Assembly (NCBI RefSeq): GCF_037975245.1
Contig: NC_092570.1
Span: forward strand, 10,379,501 to 10,443,500
From: Apostichopus japonicus
Taxonomy: Eukaryota; Echinodermata; Holothuroidea; Aspidochirotida; Stichopodidae
DNA: 64,000 bases
Direction of reading: 5' to 3'
This document shows positions 13,800-26,600 of this stretch, piece after piece. The notes under the pieces are model-generated. The model was not told where the DNA came from. It saw only the letters and a list, made by a program, of their open reading frames with translations, and searched no databases. Every line of letters begins with the position of its first letter. Positions within the stretch are counted from its first letter, which is position 1. The position numbers and the translations under genes were made by a program.

Positions 13800-15320
13800 G
13801 TCGCTATAGTTACGGTCTCACTACTGCAACTGAAAGGTATTCGATTTTCATATAATTTGCTCGTAGTTTGACTTTCAGATACCAACTGATACAGGATTAG
13901 ATGCTTCCTGCCTCTGTAGGAAGCCATGTTCTTTATTTTTCTGTTCCCACCAAAGAATACTAAAACCCTGGTAAGATAAAAACAAACGAAGGCGGCATGT
14001 CTAGTGTATTTGTCACGAACTGTGTCGAGAGGTCAACATAGTGACGCAAGCAAGCTTTATGCCCTGCACCGTGTTGTGGTTTTAAATGGAACTCACCATG
14101 TCACCATCCGGATAAAGTTATTAAGTAGGTTAGAACTAAGTTACCTCTGTGATTTCAATGGATTGTATTTTCATCCAGTGATCGACAGCAAAAGACTGAA
14201 TGCTGAAGGAGAAACGATGACCAAGTGCAAAGAAACGAGAAAGAATATATACATGATATAGGTTGGAAGGTATAGTTGGAAACTCACTACTGACATGTAA
14301 TATCCCCAAATATAATTTAGTGCATGAAGTATGCGCTCTAACGGATTTGTGGATATTCAGTTAAAACAAGTTAAATGTCTGGAATTCTCCTTTAAGTTTA
14401 CTCAACGATGACGTCAACTCCCTCAGTTTAATCATGTTGTTGATAGCAAACCACTGTTTCTTTGGAGTTCATTTGATCATAAATATGAGCACGATAACAT
14501 ACCTGACATCTAACATTATTTACCTTTCACGAACTGCAAATCATTACAAACATGTAATATTTGAGGCCATAAAAGTCTCATTTTCTATGTATTTTGTTGC
14601 TTCTATGAGGAGTTGATGGTTTGACCGCTTACACTATAGTTTGTCCAGCTACTTTGCTTGATAATCCACTGATGTTTGAAAAGTCAGTTCTCATAAAATA
14701 AAAGTGTTAGTTACATAAAATTACAACCTATAGACTAGTAGCAATGTTGTGGATCCGATATATGGATTATGTTGCGCCTACAGTGATCTTTAAAGGGGAA
14801 GAGACATTCACCAAACTCACAGCAGCAATGATGAAAGTTCGCATTCACGTGGATGATTTGCCGGCAGCCTTCGAAAGTGACTAAATAGTGGTTAGAAGAG
14901 GTTGAATTGCCTTACAATATAAAACACGTTAAGCATGGCGTCACCCATCAAGATAAAAGTATGTCACAACCTTCATCGTTCACTGTTCATCATCTAAATA
15001 AATAAAAGTTTACCAAAAATTGTTTCGCGGGAAAATCTTTTTATTTCTTGTATTTACATGTCTTATCACAGAAATCAACAATGAAAATTACAAGTCAACG
15101 TATGAATAGAAAACCAAATCTTAAATTTTAAAACTAAATTATTCACATGACCTAAGTTTAATTTTCTCATATTAATCAATGCATAAACTGGATCCAAAAT
15201 GGAACGTTAAAGATTATTATGTGTACAAGAGAGAAGATAAATGTATATCAATCTGTTACTGTCTATACAACTGAGTTATATATATATTTTTTTATATAAT
15301 ACTACCAATACTAATAATAA
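13800..15320. other. No recognisable gene
   Basis: Short ORFs here show no domain or composition that separates them from chance. No RNA gene signature seen. Confidence 0.5.
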
Positions 15321-15324
15321 GTAG

Positions 15325-15467
15325 CAGTTAGTTTTACGACGCTTAAGCGAACTCAAATGTGAGAGAAACCTGCAAGGGTTTATGGATTACAACGTACACG
15401 TTTGGTGGCTTCCGAATTTAACACTTTAACTCAAATTTGGAATCTTTTCAATTTAGAAAGTCATTTC
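15325..15467 (-). repeat. Second copy of the tRNA-Ser-type SINE body (headless)
   Basis: This region matches 11627-11768 over most of its length, including TTTTACGACGCTTAAG, GAGAAACCTGCA, TTATGGATTACAA and CAAATTTGGAATCTTTTCAAT. The tRNA-like head is missing. Confidence 0.88.
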
Positions 15468-16454
15468 ATTATATAATACAGACGTGTACGATTCATATAC
15501 CTTACCCCTGAGAGTGATAATTAGTCCCGACCTGCTAACAGTAACTATAAAACAAAACATTTTGATAAATAACTTCTATAAACTTTTAAGAATTAAAACA
15601 TTTGATCCACACTATGTACAACAAAATTCATAGCAGCTGAAATTTAAATTAAAGTTAAAAGTTTAAATGTCCTTAATTGATTCACCTCATGATAATGTAC
15701 CAGCATCGAGAGAAAAAGATGAAATATTTAAAATTGCACGTTATGAGAACCCTTGCATTTCCACACACAATTACATAAAAAAGTTATTTATTGAAAACAT
15801 ATCAAAATTGTAACCCATATATACTGTTAAGCCAATTTACAAGTAAACTTTTATTGCCGCCAAAGTTTATGATCCCAAAGCTGGAAAATGATAAGAAAAT
15901 GTGTCCGACTCACTTCATATACTGGAGGTTTGACGCTCCAAATTATTCCTAGATTTTGAAGAGTTGATGCTGTTCACTTTAAAATGTTCCAATTTGGACG
16001 ACATACCGTACTAATGAAGATCCTTAAGGTCAATTTACTTGAAACTGATTTGAGTTTACTCGAAAATTACATCATAATTTCTAGCTATGTATCTGGCAAA
16101 GTCGTTGATTTGATAATTATGTGAGTGTGCTTCGACGATAATATACTGTCGGAATTGTTATGACGTCAGCTTAAAGTAGTTTGCTGTAGTTTTGTCAACA
16201 ACTTACCAAACTTCCCGAGTATTACTCAAAATCATGAGGATGATTCGATTCTCCAAATTTCGTTGCCATGACAGTATAGTATTAATCATATACAAATTAA
16301 AAATTACAATCCGATTTATATTTCATCATTTGAAATGAAACTTGGCTTCTAAGGCTAACAAACCATGTTCTTATCACATTTTAATACAAAATATCGATAA
16401 ACATTTATCAATACAACAATTGGTTTAAAATGGTATCTTACAATATACACTGTA

Positions 16455-16535
16455 AAAAAAAATGGGAAACCTTACACCCAAAATGTGAGGAATCCTGGTT
16501 TCCCGGTGTGGGTTACTTTGGTGTTACACCAGAAA
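16455..16535. repeat. Left subterminal repeats of the CACTA-like element
   Basis: Words GGGAAACC, GAGGAATCC, GGTTTCCC and GGTGTTACACC occur within 80 bp and recur at the right end of the element. Confidence 0.7.
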
Positions 16536-16669
16536 GAGCGTTAAGGTAATATCTTCTGTCGATGACCCAAATGAAGGGAAACCGAGCGGTCCAATGATGG
16601 TGATTCTTATATTCTCTTCACGTAACGTCATCACAACAATGATTCTCGAGCAATGACACGGCTTCTAAC

Positions 16670-16800
16670 ATAATACACTAGCTCCGCCCCTTGTTAATAT
16701 TTCTTGCTTTGCGCGCGGGGTAATTAACAGACCGCACGTTAAAGTCATATACGTACGTACGTATACCGTACCGAAACGTACGTAGACTATAGACGTGACG
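16670..16800 (+). promoter_or_regulatory. Candidate promoter of the SAMD3-like cargo
   Basis: A locally GC-rich patch (CTCCGCCCC, GCGCGCGGGG, repeated CGTACGTACGTA) sits directly before the ATG of the first candidate exon in an otherwise AT-rich region. Inference from position and composition only. Confidence 0.35.
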
Positions 16801-17019
16801 ATGTACAAGAAGCTCGCACAAAAAGGTAAGATCATTTGAATCTTTAATAATTTACCCTAAAAAATGAAATCGTAGTTAAAATTCTGAACTGTCAACACAT
16901 TGAAATGTGGTGTCATACACTGGTTGTGTTTAATATCCTGTTTAGCAAGCCGCATTATCACAAACTTGCCACTGAGAGATGCGATCAATTACAAATCGAC
17001 TAAACTATTAATGTCAACG

Positions 17020-17460
17020 TTAGGCTAGCCAGGCTATGCCTAAGCTAATTAAGGCTAGTGATAATTGCTACTAGCATAGCCTGAGTTAGCTTAGGCCTAG
17101 CCTAATTGTAAAGACAGGTGCATTCTCCAAGCAGGCTAAAAATTAAAAAAAAAACATGGTGCCGAGCCTAGGCCGACTCATTTACTTTGTGGTCAACAAA
17201 GGAATGTGGGCCTTGGTCTAGGCTAATTAGGCCCCCTATACTAGTATTAGCCTATGCCTATAAGTAATAATACTCGGGAGTATTAATGTCAACATTAGGC
17301 TATCAAACTAGGCCAGCCTAGCCTAAATACTACTAGGCTAATTGATAATGATAATGTTGGAGATATGTTAGCCTATCACATTGTTCAGGTTGTGTGTAAT
17401 TTGTTTGGGTTTATCAAACATGGGAAGACTAGGACTAGGCTGCTAGGCCTGAGTTAGGCA
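17020..17460. repeat. Cluster of GGCCTA/TAGGCT words
   Basis: TAGGCT, AGCCTA, AGGCCTA and their complements recur dozens of times over 440 bp without a fixed period. It lies in the presumed first intron of the SAMD3-like remnant. No function assigned. Confidence 0.6.
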
Positions 17461-20137
17461 TTGTAAGGCCAAATAATTTTTTTAATTGTTTAGCGTCTCC
17501 GCTTGCTTCCTTTTTGGAGGCCGTCAGTTTTTTTTCTCCAAAAACTACAAAAATCTAATAGCCTACTGTAACTGTTAAGTATTAGGCCTAGCTTAACTTT
17601 TGTTTGGAAAAATTCATGGCTCACCCTAGTCTAAACCATGTGATTGGCCTATGATTTAATGAATATCTAATTTGATGTTTTCAAGGTTAATCTGGAGACA
17701 GGTATGCATTACTGAGTCAGGCCAAATTCATTTTTAGCCCAGAAAAAGCATGATAGGCCTAGGGTAGAGTACCCAGAACTTGACCGCCACCCAGAACCTG
17801 ACTGCTAATTAATAAATAACAATTAATTGAACAAACATTATACATTTATGTGATTTATGTATTCCACTATATTTTTCACATTTGTTGCTGATGATAAAGA
17901 CCAATATTTTAGCCATTTTGATTACTAATACTGGTAAATAACATAAATTCAAAAATGGAACTGAATTTTTTTTGGGAAAATTCTGTTTTCTTGAAAAGAC
18001 CTTTAATGATTTCACACTAATTAAAATGTGGTAAATATGTAAAAATAACTCAAATCTTTTGGATTTTCTGACTGCTACTATTTAATGTGAAATTATTGAA
18101 CACTTTCATTAAGTCATAAATTATAAATTGATTGAAGTACATGAGATCTGGGTTTGGTCATGTTCTGGAACTCAAAACTAAATTTACATTGCAGTATTCA
18201 ACCACTATATGGGAAATACACACTGTAGCTGTATTAGTACTGTTTTAACACCAATATGTGATCAATGTTTGAATACACAAATATGCCACAATGTTGGTTC
18301 CTAAATTATAGAAAAATTATTACATAATAGTTTAATTCTTCAAATGTCAATATCAAACTTGGCAACCAAACTGTATGTCTGATTTATTTAAACCTGTATT
18401 GGGATATATTTTTAGCAAGTCAACAGGTGCCAAACACTCAAACCTGGTACTGAGTTAACAATGCAGTGTTTTCTGCCTAGTTAGATGTGGCAGCATGAAA
18501 CAAGTAATAAATTAATGGTCATACCAGACTGAAACTATGTTCTTCAAAGAGGCAAGTAAATCACAAAACCTTGGTTTTCTGGTTATATTTGCATTCTCTT
18601 TCAGATTCATTTGTTATCCTCTGTCAAAACTGACCCAGTTATTCATTGACCCAGTAGCTCAACAGTGTTGGCAGCTTAGTTTTATGCCATATGGTAGTGA
18701 GTACAATGTTCAGTATTAACAAATACAAATATCTCAAAACCTTTTGTTTTCTCTTTTTGTATGATCAGGCAAAATGAGGAGAGGTCAACTGGAGTCCAAT
18801 CATTCCTGATGGAGAAGACAACAAAACCCTTAAAGAACATACAGAGGTTATGAAGAAGGAATTTAAAAAAAAACACTCCAAGCGTTGATCTAATCAAACA
18901 ACGAATGGAAATAACTTATGCTCAAAGGCGTAAATTAATTAACTCCTAACCACTTATTGTTGAAGTTCAAGAGAAATACCCTGTATTGTTTTCGCCATGC
19001 GAAATTAGGCAATGAATTCAAACGTCTAACAGATACAGAACTTCACAAAAACTTTGAAAGCTTTTAAGCAAGGCTGCAAGTAAAATCTTATCAGAAGTAA
19101 AACTAAAGCCACAACTTTTGCCAATAGTGATGAAGCACCTGCAAATTGAGGAAAAGACTGTTGCTGCACTTTTAGTCCTTCCAGTTGTGTTCAGAAGCAA
19201 GAGTTTCTTCAAACTTTACGAGGTAAGTGATCAACAAAATCATTGCAACGTTAGGTGATTTGTTTCTTCTCTAATTTCTAGACTTGTTGAAAAGTTGCAA
19301 GGAACTAACACACTCATGTTGGCTTTTTACAATCTAAGGACAAAACATTCAAAATAGTATCTTAGGCAAGGTTTCTGCCAGAAAATTTGAAGGGGGGAGG
19401 GGGGGGGGGGGTGGTGAAGTCGGTGAACCACCTAAAAAAGAAAAAGCAATAAAAAACAACAAATACCCGAGAAAAAAATCTGATCGTGCTCACTCGCAAG
19501 GGTGATCGCCAAGTATAGGCATACAGTCAGCATGTGATTTTGTCCCAAAATTCACTGTAGCAATTTTCAGATTTTATATGTCATTTTGGTAAAAGCAAAT
19601 AGATTATAAAGACTTGTTGATTCCTTGCCAGAGCCAAAAGGAATCTCAACCTATGCAGTCATGCTTGTGTGTGTGTCTGTGATCAAGGCTCAAAATAAGA
19701 CCACACAAATGCGCACCCGCAAATGCGGGAAAAAATGGTTTGCGGGTGCACACAACAAAGGCAAACGAAAAGATTTGAGGGTCAAAAAAGAAACGTGTCC
19801 GAGAACAACTGACGGCTGCCTAGGCTCCTTACTGTACAAACTTGTAGGATGGTCCAGTACGGAGCCTAGTCACATGTCGATTTTTTTCGGACATAGTTTG
19901 TTTTCTGGTAAACAAACCTCTGTGCTGGCAGACAATGCGATTCCACCAGCAAAGTTTTGCGAGTAATAAAAACCTTAATTCGAGCTTTGGTGACATCGCT
20001 TGTAAACATAAGTGAACAATACAAGATCCAACCATTCTCATACTTAGTAGGTGGAATACCCCTAGTGAGTACATGATCCTTATTGTTTTTGGCCAAGGTC
20101 AAAAACCTACACTGGGTATGAACATTGCTTGTAAACC

Positions 20138-20295
20138 CTAATAATAATAATGTATGCTTTTATATAGCGCATTACACATGAGTCTCAATGCGCTTTAAAT
20201 CCATTACCACTGGTCATGGTATAACTCATATGACCCACACATACGTGGGTACAAGGCGCTGAGATCAGCACCAAATTCACAAGTTACACCTCTGC
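20138..20295. repeat. Dispersed-repeat fragment with (TAA)n and TATATAGCGCATTA
   Basis: TAATAATAATAATG followed by CTTTTATATAGCGCATTACA and AATGCGCTTTAAA resembles the 3' part of repeats common in marine invertebrate genomes. Recognition is from general familiarity, not alignment. Confidence 0.35.
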
Positions 20296-20663
20296 AATCA
20301 CAATTAGTATTTTTTTTAAATCAACCAACTCAAAACCGAACATGGAAGCCAATGAATAAAATATCCTGCTAACATTTTCCTATCCCCAGCTCTGATAAAC
20401 AAACTCACTGAGTGTTTATAACTTGTGGTTTTGCTTTTCTATTCGCAGGAAGAGAGATTATGTTGTGGACACAGCAGAAAATGCGGATCCATTTGTTGCA
20501 GTTATTGGGGACATAATGAAGCCAAAGTGCTGTTATATCGTTGTTGAAAAAACACATTGTATTTGACACTGCAAATGTTATTTCTGCGGCCAGCTTTTTG
20601 TTCGGACTCCTGTGCGCCTGCAACATTCACTACACCACGACTACCCTTGAAACATACACCTTC

Positions 20664-20973
20664 ATTCAGAAATTCTGCATGAAATTTAGTGACAAACTGA
20701 AGACCCCAAGGAGAGTAAGGACATTTGATGCAAAGATTAGAGAGTGAGTTAGTCTTTCTTTATCTTGACTGGAGTACTTGTGTGCTACTGTACTGTCGTA
20801 CTATACTGTAGCAGCAATTCAGAAATTCTGCATGAAATTGAGTGACAAACTGAAGACCCCACGGAGAGTAAGGACATTTGATGAAATTTTAGAGATTAAT
20901 GAGTTAGTCTTTCTTCATCATGACTGGAGTTCTTGTGTGCTACCTTACTATTGTACTATACTGTAGCAGCATC
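20664..20973 (+). repeat. 153-bp tandem duplication of the last SAMD3-like exon segment
   Basis: Two adjacent copies (20664-20816 and 20817-20973) each carry the KFCMKLSDKLKTPRRVRTFD-type coding piece and a TACTGTAGCAGCA end. The copies differ at about a dozen positions. Confidence 0.9.
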
Positions 20974-22384
20974 CTTCTTGTGTGATACTGTACGTCTCAA
21001 TGCAAACTTAGTATCATATGACATGTGCTATAGCAATTTTGCAACTAATTTTATAACAGACCATCATCTGATAGCTTATGGTAGAATATATTTATTTCTT
21101 AAACTGGCAATTTTACCTAATTTTAAGGATTAATTGCATAATTAACATGCAAAACAAACTTGCTGTTCCAACTTTTTACATGTAAGGGCCTGGATTATGT
21201 CACAATCTTACAGCGTTTTGTGTGATTGTGTTTACCACTCATTTAATGTGAGTGATTAAATTAAACATTTTTGGTAATATGCAAAATTATCACGTTTTCC
21301 TGACAAGACGAGGTTCTAAGAAAAACGCAATGTGCCACTATAAACTAATATTGAAAAATCATGGTCCTGCATGTAAAAGGACGAAATATTGGGCTGCAAA
21401 GTGATCATTAAATACAAATAAAAACTTAGGACAACTTTTGATGTACCGAGACAACTTTTGCGGCAAATCAGAAACTTTGTTATTTTCTTATTTAGTTATT
21501 ATTCAACCTGTTTTTACATTTTTCTAACTATTGACAACTTGATTGTTTATAATAAAGGTCCTTATCTTTCACCGCAAGTCTACCAGAGATTGACTTAACT
21601 GGTCAGCTTAATTGATGTATTGTAGATCATATACAGAATTTCCATCCTGGGATGTAAAATTCTCTTGTGGGCGAGAAAAATGGATCTTTCAAAACAATGT
21701 AATAAATAATTATAATTCATGTTGGTCAAGGGGGGGGGGGGTAATTACAAGTTCATTATTTGTATCAATTTATTACATTACAAGTAACTCCTGTCAAATT
21801 TAGTATTTAATGTTAGGGGGGGGGGTAGGGGACAGACGCACACTCCGAAACCACAGTCTATTTATAATCTTTAAATGGTCTTTAAAAGGATTACACACAT
21901 GCATGTGTAAGGGATTTACACAGTACAGCATATACCCATGGCTATTTGTATTTTTTACTCCTAGCACATGGTCCCATTGGTTGAGGTCAAACGTCATCAA
22001 AATATTAGATCTATGATATTGTTATTGCTCTTCTCTAACTGGTGACTAGTTAAAAGTTACATTCTCTTTCACATATCTTGCTCAGGTAGTAATATGTAAT
22101 ATTTCACTTGCATATAATTAATATTTCGACTGTTAGTTCCTAACATTTCATGCTCAAGGCCTAACCCACTATATAGTTAAGAACGACAAATTGAAATGTG
22201 GGGGGGGGGGGGTGGGCATGTATTACATGTGTATTAATTAAACATATATACTTATTATTTTGTTATAGTAATCCTACTGTTTTTCTTTTTATCAAAGCTT
22301 GTTTAAATCGTTCTTTGAAGTTGTGACAATAAATACAGTTGTTTTTTGAAAATATATTCTTTTTTACTTATTCAGCAACACTGG

Positions 22385-22822
22385 GATAGTATATCCTGGT
22401 GTACTGTAGTTTACCCCAGATTTTGGTGTAACCTGTAGGTTACACCACTTCCTCGGTTGCAACTTTTGCTACCACCAGAAAGTGAGGAAACCTTTAGTTA
22501 CCTCAGATACTGGTGTAATAGTCCCCAGCTATTTAAGGAATGTATGTTACCCCCCAAGCAGGGAAACCTCTGGTTTTCTCACTATCTTAGGATATGTTAC
22601 CCCTAAACTTGAGGAAACCAACAAACCCTTGGATGTGAGGAAATGTTAGGTTTCCCCAATACCTAAGGAAACAATACTACTTAACTTGAGGAAACCTATG
22701 TTTGACAAAAACCCCAAGTTTGAAGGAAACGTCAAGGTTTCCCTTCGGGTGCGGAAACCTGGTTACCCCAAAAACTGGTGGTAGCCTAGTTGCACCCACT
22801 TTTTGGGGTAACCTAACCCCCT
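22385..22822. repeat. Right subterminal repeats of the CACTA-like element
   Basis: More than ten variants of GAGGAAACC(T), GGTTTCC(C) and TTACCCC(A), in both orientations, fill this 440-bp stretch. In CACTA elements such repeats bind the element's own DNA-binding protein; that role here is inference. Confidence 0.75.
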
Positions 22823-22839
22823 TTTTTTTACAGTGTACA

Positions 22840-23573
22840 AATGTTGTAGAAGTTCTGTTCTTCCGTAAGACAGTTTCCATTGCATGGCCAATGTTGAATG
22901 ATCACTGAACATATTTCATGCATCCGAGACTTCACCGTCAACTTACAAAGCAATCGACATCATGTCAAATATTTACCTCAATTTTCTGTTTCTATAAACA
23001 CAACAACACACCTTAACTGCATGGGCAATTTATTTGTTGACTGTAATGTTAGTAATGGCGGCTTATTCCTCTTTTGATTGTATCGGTTGGTTATTTAAAC
23101 TCGTGTTCTTCCATTGGAGCAGCTAACGTTATGTCCGGTAAATCGAAGCTTGTATCCGATTTACCGGATAGCCAGTAGGTACAATGGGGAGATGAATGTC
23201 CCTGTTTCAAACAATAACAAAAGTAAACAAAAGAATTGTTTTATTTTAAATCCGTTTGGATTATCACTTAAAGTCTATATAGCTTGGGCAGAATGATGGA
23301 AAGTTAAAATCAAACGCACAATGAAGAATTCAGGCCACTGGTTTACTTTATTAAAACGTTGCTAAATTCATTTCAATTTCAGACACAATAACAATTACGT
23401 AAAAACCTCATTGTTGGATGCAGTGGCTACCTATAACATTAAATATGTCAATAACATAAAATCCTCCAATTGACTTGTGCACAATCCTTAAATATTGGAA
23501 TTCATCAATTCCTTGAGGTTTCAGAGGAAATAAGAAATAGCCTATACACAAATCACACTATATATAGTTTTAC
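22840..23573. other. Expected site of last cyclase exon; none found
   Basis: I searched the minus strand for KGKG and TYWL codon patterns after a 3' splice site and found none here. Short ORFs lack family resemblance. Confidence 0.5.
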
Positions 23574-23665
23574 CTTGATTGTAATTTCACCCCTACTCTG
23601 TAAATGGAATCCGCCGATGGTTAGAAGAATATTCCGTGTCTCCTGACTGACCTGTATTCGTAACG
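23574..23665 (-). CDS. Receptor guanylyl cyclase exon 19 (C-terminal part of catalytic domain)
   Basis: A 92-nt exon, phase 1 in and phase 0 out. It encodes [20 protein letters not shown], then [10 protein letters not shown]. This matches the family pattern (L-I-H-S..T...L...GGF...RG....K) that precedes KGKG..TYWL. The donor is AAG|GTAAAA. The KGKG/TYWL exon should follow but was not found. Confidence 0.92.
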
Positions 23666-26600
23666 CTGCAGGTGAAAGGATTAATATAAAGGTCTCATTA
23701 AGGAAAATAAAGATTTATCGGTTAATGACGGTAACATGATAATGAAAAAAAGATTCAACTTCCATATTTTAAGAACCATATTACCGACATTGCCCCCTAA
23801 CGTATCATATACCGCATCACTTATATGTGCCGAACCACGGTATTTATCGCAGTACCGCTCTACCTTGTGCAGCTCTATAAATTGCATTACCTACAGTAAC
23901 GCTCTAACAACAGGGCCGCACACCTCTGTGCTTCACCATTGTTGCACTATGCTACCTCACTTCCCAGGGCCGGATTAGTAACCCGAAGGCTAATAATGCT
24001 ATGATCTTAGGCCCTCACATGTTTTAGGCTTTCAATGTTCGTATTCGTACACGGGATTGTGAGTGTTGTTTAGTATGATAAAATGTGTCTTTAGATATAT
24101 ATATATTTTTTTTATTTCTAGTGTACACTATCATTTCTTTCTTTCATATTTTATAATCATCCCGAGTCGGATATTCCCAAATATATTGAAATTCTGAGTA
24201 ATATCTTCCAAAAGAGACTGTTCTTATATAATTGGATCATACCTGTACGAGATCAGGTACCGACAATGGACATAAAAAGAAGTGAGGGACTTGTGTTTCT
24301 GTACACTATGGTATATAATATAGATATAAAAAAGAAACAAGTGGAAACAATGTTTGGAACTTATGAGACAATTATCTTTGATTAAGATGTTTATCAGAGA
24401 AAATTATATGCCATTTTATGTTCATAACGCCAATGCTTTGTGTGAAAAATATATGTGCTATTACGGACAATGATTTTAAGTTGCAAAAATTTAGGCCCTT
24501 CTTTCCCATTATCATTAGGCCCTCCTCACGCTTAATCTGGCCCTGGATTTACACCGTGCAGTCCTACCAACAATAAATCTCTTCCCATACTCCCTTCTCC
24601 GTTCCTCTTGTACTCTACGTATTTTTTTTTATTTGGTACCACTGTGATCAAACCTACAACTCTTTACCTGTTGAAGAAGACTCCATTCGTGATGCTATGT
24701 TAACAGTGTCTCCGAATAGACAGAATCGAGGCATTTTCACTCCAATCACTCCAGCTACGATTGGACCTAATGATGAGACAACGGGTGACATATTTATAGT
24801 AATCAAGTGACATATTTATGGGAACTTTATAATGGTTATAGGTGTAGAATACCCACGAAAAGGCTTCATCGAACTATAGGCTTTACCTAATGATATACAT
24901 TAATAGGTCGTTGTCAAACGTTGCATGACGTCATGATATAATACTGTACCCCGCCCCCGCCCCCGCCCCACCTTCCATTATCAGTCGGTGGCAATGGTTC
25001 ACCCTGGTGATTATTTGCACTCAGAAAATCAAGAGTAAAGCACAACCTTGCCTTCAGAGCTAGTTATAGAGGTAATTTATAGAGTTCTATGCCTGAGAAT
25101 AAATCATTTGAAATCTTTCTTTTCTTCTGGGGCCCAGGGTCGCCCCTTTCTTATATCCTTCATTATCCTCTGGCTCTAACATATAGGTTCAGCCCCTGTA
25201 TGAATCAGTCGGGGAAATATTTAATCCCCCCCCCCCTCCCTGCATAATTGGACGCCTCTGAACTCAGTGAATGCTACTACCGCGAGTAGTCTAAACTTAT
25301 AAGTTGCCAAAACTCACACAACTTAATTACCAGCGCGATAGCAAAATTATGTTGCTACGTTTAAATTTGAAGGTATAGTACATCAGCTAATCAATTAATG
25401 ACGTAGTCTTGTCATGTATAGTAGAGTGTCGTGTAAGAGAAAGTAACACATTCCTGCACGCTCTACGTCGAACAATATTAATAGGTTCCTGATTTCTCCT
25501 TCTGAATAGTAAACATGTAGCATAGATTTATGGTCCTATACCTGTATGTACACCGAGTCTAAGTTGAAGTTGTCTTCCAGGACGATGTCTGATAACAAAT
25601 GTTTTAACAGAGCTCATAAGATGAAGTCCTAGAGTACAAATCTCTGAAACATGTCTGTTCCCGTTACGTTCTGGTAATCCCGATGCGACCATGTATGCAT
25701 CACCGATGGTCTCCACCTTTCATATGAAAAAAAAGAAGAAAAGAATGACAAATTCATAACGGGTTAAAACTAAAACAAACAGCCAAGCAATGTACATCAC
25801 GAGGCGTAGACAAATACAACTAAAACAATGGCGCTAGACAACAACATTAAGCCGTCACACACATGACTTGTCATGTGACATCAAGTTAGATACAACATGA
25901 ATGAATAGCCTGACATGACAGTATACTATAGATACAACATGAATGAATAGCCTGACAGGACAGTATACTATTGATACAACATGAATAGCCTGACATGACA
26001 GTATAATAGATACAACATGAATGGCCTCACATGACAGTATAATAGATACAACATGAATAGCCTGACATGACAGTATAACAGATACAACATGAATAGCCTC
26101 ACATGACAGTATGATAGATGCAACATGAATAGCCTCATATGACAATATAACAGATACAACATGAATAGCCTCACATGACAGTATAATAGATACAACATGA
26201 ATAGCCTGACATGACAGTATAATAGATGCAACATGAATAGCCTCATATGACAATATAACAGATACAACATGAATAGCCTGACATGACAGTATAATAGATA
26301 CAACATGAATAGCCTGACATGACAATATAACAGATACAACATGAATAGCCTCACATGACAGTATAATAGATACAACATGAATAGCCTCACATGACAGTAT
26401 AATAGATACAACATGAATAGCCTCATATGACAGTATAATAGATACAACATGAATAGCCTGACATGACAGTATAACAGTTACAACATGAATAGCCTCACAT
26501 GACAGTATAATAGATGCAACATGAATAGCCTCATATGACAATATAACAGATACAACATGAATAGCCTGACATGACAGTATAATAGATACAACATGAACAG

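Larger units (their letters stand above)
16801..20973 (+). pseudogene. SAMD3-like gene remnant, at least three exons, inside the transposon
   Basis: The candidate first exon (16801-16825) is MYKKLAQK with donor G|GTAAG. The second exon (18769-19222) opens after TGTATGATCAG. It holds VNWSPIIPDGEDNKTLKEHT, then IKQRMEITYAQRRKLI, PLIVEVQEKYPVLFSPCEIR, EFKRLTDTELHKNFESF and LQIEEKTVAALLVLP, and ends at GAG|GTAAGT. The third exon (from 20449, after TTCTATTCGCAG) holds DPFVAVIGDIMKPKCCYIVV, then HIVFDTANVISAASFLFGLL and YTFIQKFCMKFSDKLK. The order matches the conserved region of vertebrate proteins annotated as SAMD3-like. I count at least four frame shifts or stops, so it is broken. The family's cellular role is poorly known. 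Confidence 0.7.
16448..22835. mobile_element. CACTA-like DNA transposon, 6.4 kb, with SAMD3-like cargo
   Basis: The left end reads CACTGTAAAAAAAAA and the right end TTTTTTTTACAGTG, perfect inverses over at least 13 bp, with TA on the outside of both. Both ends carry repeated GGTTTCC/GGAAACC and GTGTTACACC words over tens to hundreds of bases, the subterminal-repeat layout typical of CACTA/EnSpm elements. No transposase could be recognised inside, so this copy is probably non-autonomous. The superfamily call is inference: classic CACTA elements make 2-3 bp target duplications and TA would fit, but other TA-duplicating families are possible. Confidence 0.72.

Noticed and set aside
19625-19966. 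113-codon plus-strand ORF inside the CACTA-like element
   Set aside because: No resemblance to transposase or SAMD3-like blocks, no splice or start support, and composition is like its surroundings.
23681-23887. Minus-strand ORF with [14 protein letters not shown] looked like the C-terminal cyclase exon
   Set aside because: It lacks the RG....K continuation, and the true exon with [20 protein letters not shown] lies just downstream at 23574-23665 with correct phase and splice sites.
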